Shown here: positions 63,783-64,000 of the stretch, in pieces
Layout of the letters: each line of letters opens with the position of its first letter
Numbering within the stretch: position 1 is the first letter of the stretch
Assembly (NCBI RefSeq): GCF_000237925.1
Contig: NC_031502.1
Span: 7,049,443 to 7,113,442 of the forward strand
Direction of reading: 5' to 3'
Origin: Schistosoma mansoni
Taxonomy: Eukaryota > Platyhelminthes > Trematoda > Strigeidida > Schistosomatidae
Length of the DNA stretch: 64,000 nt
The notes under the pieces: generated by a model
The model's database searches: none
What the model saw: the letters and a program-made list of their open reading frames with translations, nothing else
Told to the model about the DNA's origin: nothing
Program-made: the position numbers and the translations under genes

Positions 63783-64000
63783 CTTTAGGGAATAAATTAG
63801 AAAAAATTGATAAATAGTGAAAAAGATAGTCAAATAAAATGAAATGACCAATGTTTGTAGATGAATTAAACCATTTTAAAGATTCTGATTTTTTCAAAAG
63901 ATTACTTAACTTAAACTTACCAGTGTCTATTAGTAAAACGAGTTTGATTTATGATATCTGTTGAGTTCAAATAGTAGTCAGCGACACAGACTTAACATTG
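63783..64000 (-). other. RGK-like intron edge, possible further exon end
   Basis: A GTAAGTTT donor-like site at 63920 follows codons that read LVLLIDT in one minus frame, reminiscent of the end of the G3 strand. A stop lies a few codons upstream in that frame and no fitting acceptor was found, so it is not called as coding. Confidence 0.3.

Overview
This is an AT-rich, repeat-crowded animal nuclear segment that looks like a blood fluke (Schistosoma). Four things point there: RTE-clade and CR1-like LINEs, Gypsy-type LTR elements, tRNA-like SINEs carrying hammerhead ribozyme motifs (a known schistosome feature), and a gene whose 5' introns are only 38-53 bp while its later introns are about 1.6 kb. 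The species cannot be fixed from the sequence alone. There are no bacterial-type operons, no CRISPR array and no true tRNA or rRNA gene.

Three host genes can be supported, all on the minus strand. (1) The 5' part of an Arb2-domain (FAM172/ARB2A-like) gene has coding exons at 12289-12475, 4618-4712 and 401-858 and continues off the left edge. (2) A phospholipid phosphatase (PAP2/LPP family) has six recognisable exons between 37869 and 33893, with all three catalytic motifs. (3) The 3' part of an RGK-like small GTPase gene has exons at 63542-63782 and 52902-53221, separated by a 10.3-kb intron. An intronless, broken FAHD1-like retrocopy lies at 23548-24007.

Most of the rest is mobile DNA. 1-13.5 kb: introns of the ARB2A-like gene filled by two RTE-type LINE families and two copies of a roughly 520-bp retroposon. 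15.7-18.2 kb and 39.1-42.7 kb: two almost identical copies of a rearranged CR1-like element. The second copy carries two younger insertions, an RTE tail and a 740-bp MITE, each with a clean 8-bp target duplication. 21.5-26.8 kb: decayed Gypsy pieces, an LTR-like repeat and the FAHD1 retrocopy. 29.1-29.8 kb: two different SINE families side by side. 43.3-52.5 kb: a nest with an old RTE copy interrupted by an LTR-like repeat, then a Gypsy element that is itself interrupted by a full-length RTE. 52.9-63.8 kb: the big RGK-like intron, holding foldback SINEs with hammerhead motifs, an RTE relic and a miniature LTR element (TRIM).

The most interesting signal is the SINE family that combines Pol III A/B boxes, terminal inverted repeats and a hammerhead core. 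One copy (56416-56461, minus) has every core residue and perfect helices I and II, and it lies in the sense orientation inside the RGK-like intron, so it could cut that pre-mRNA.
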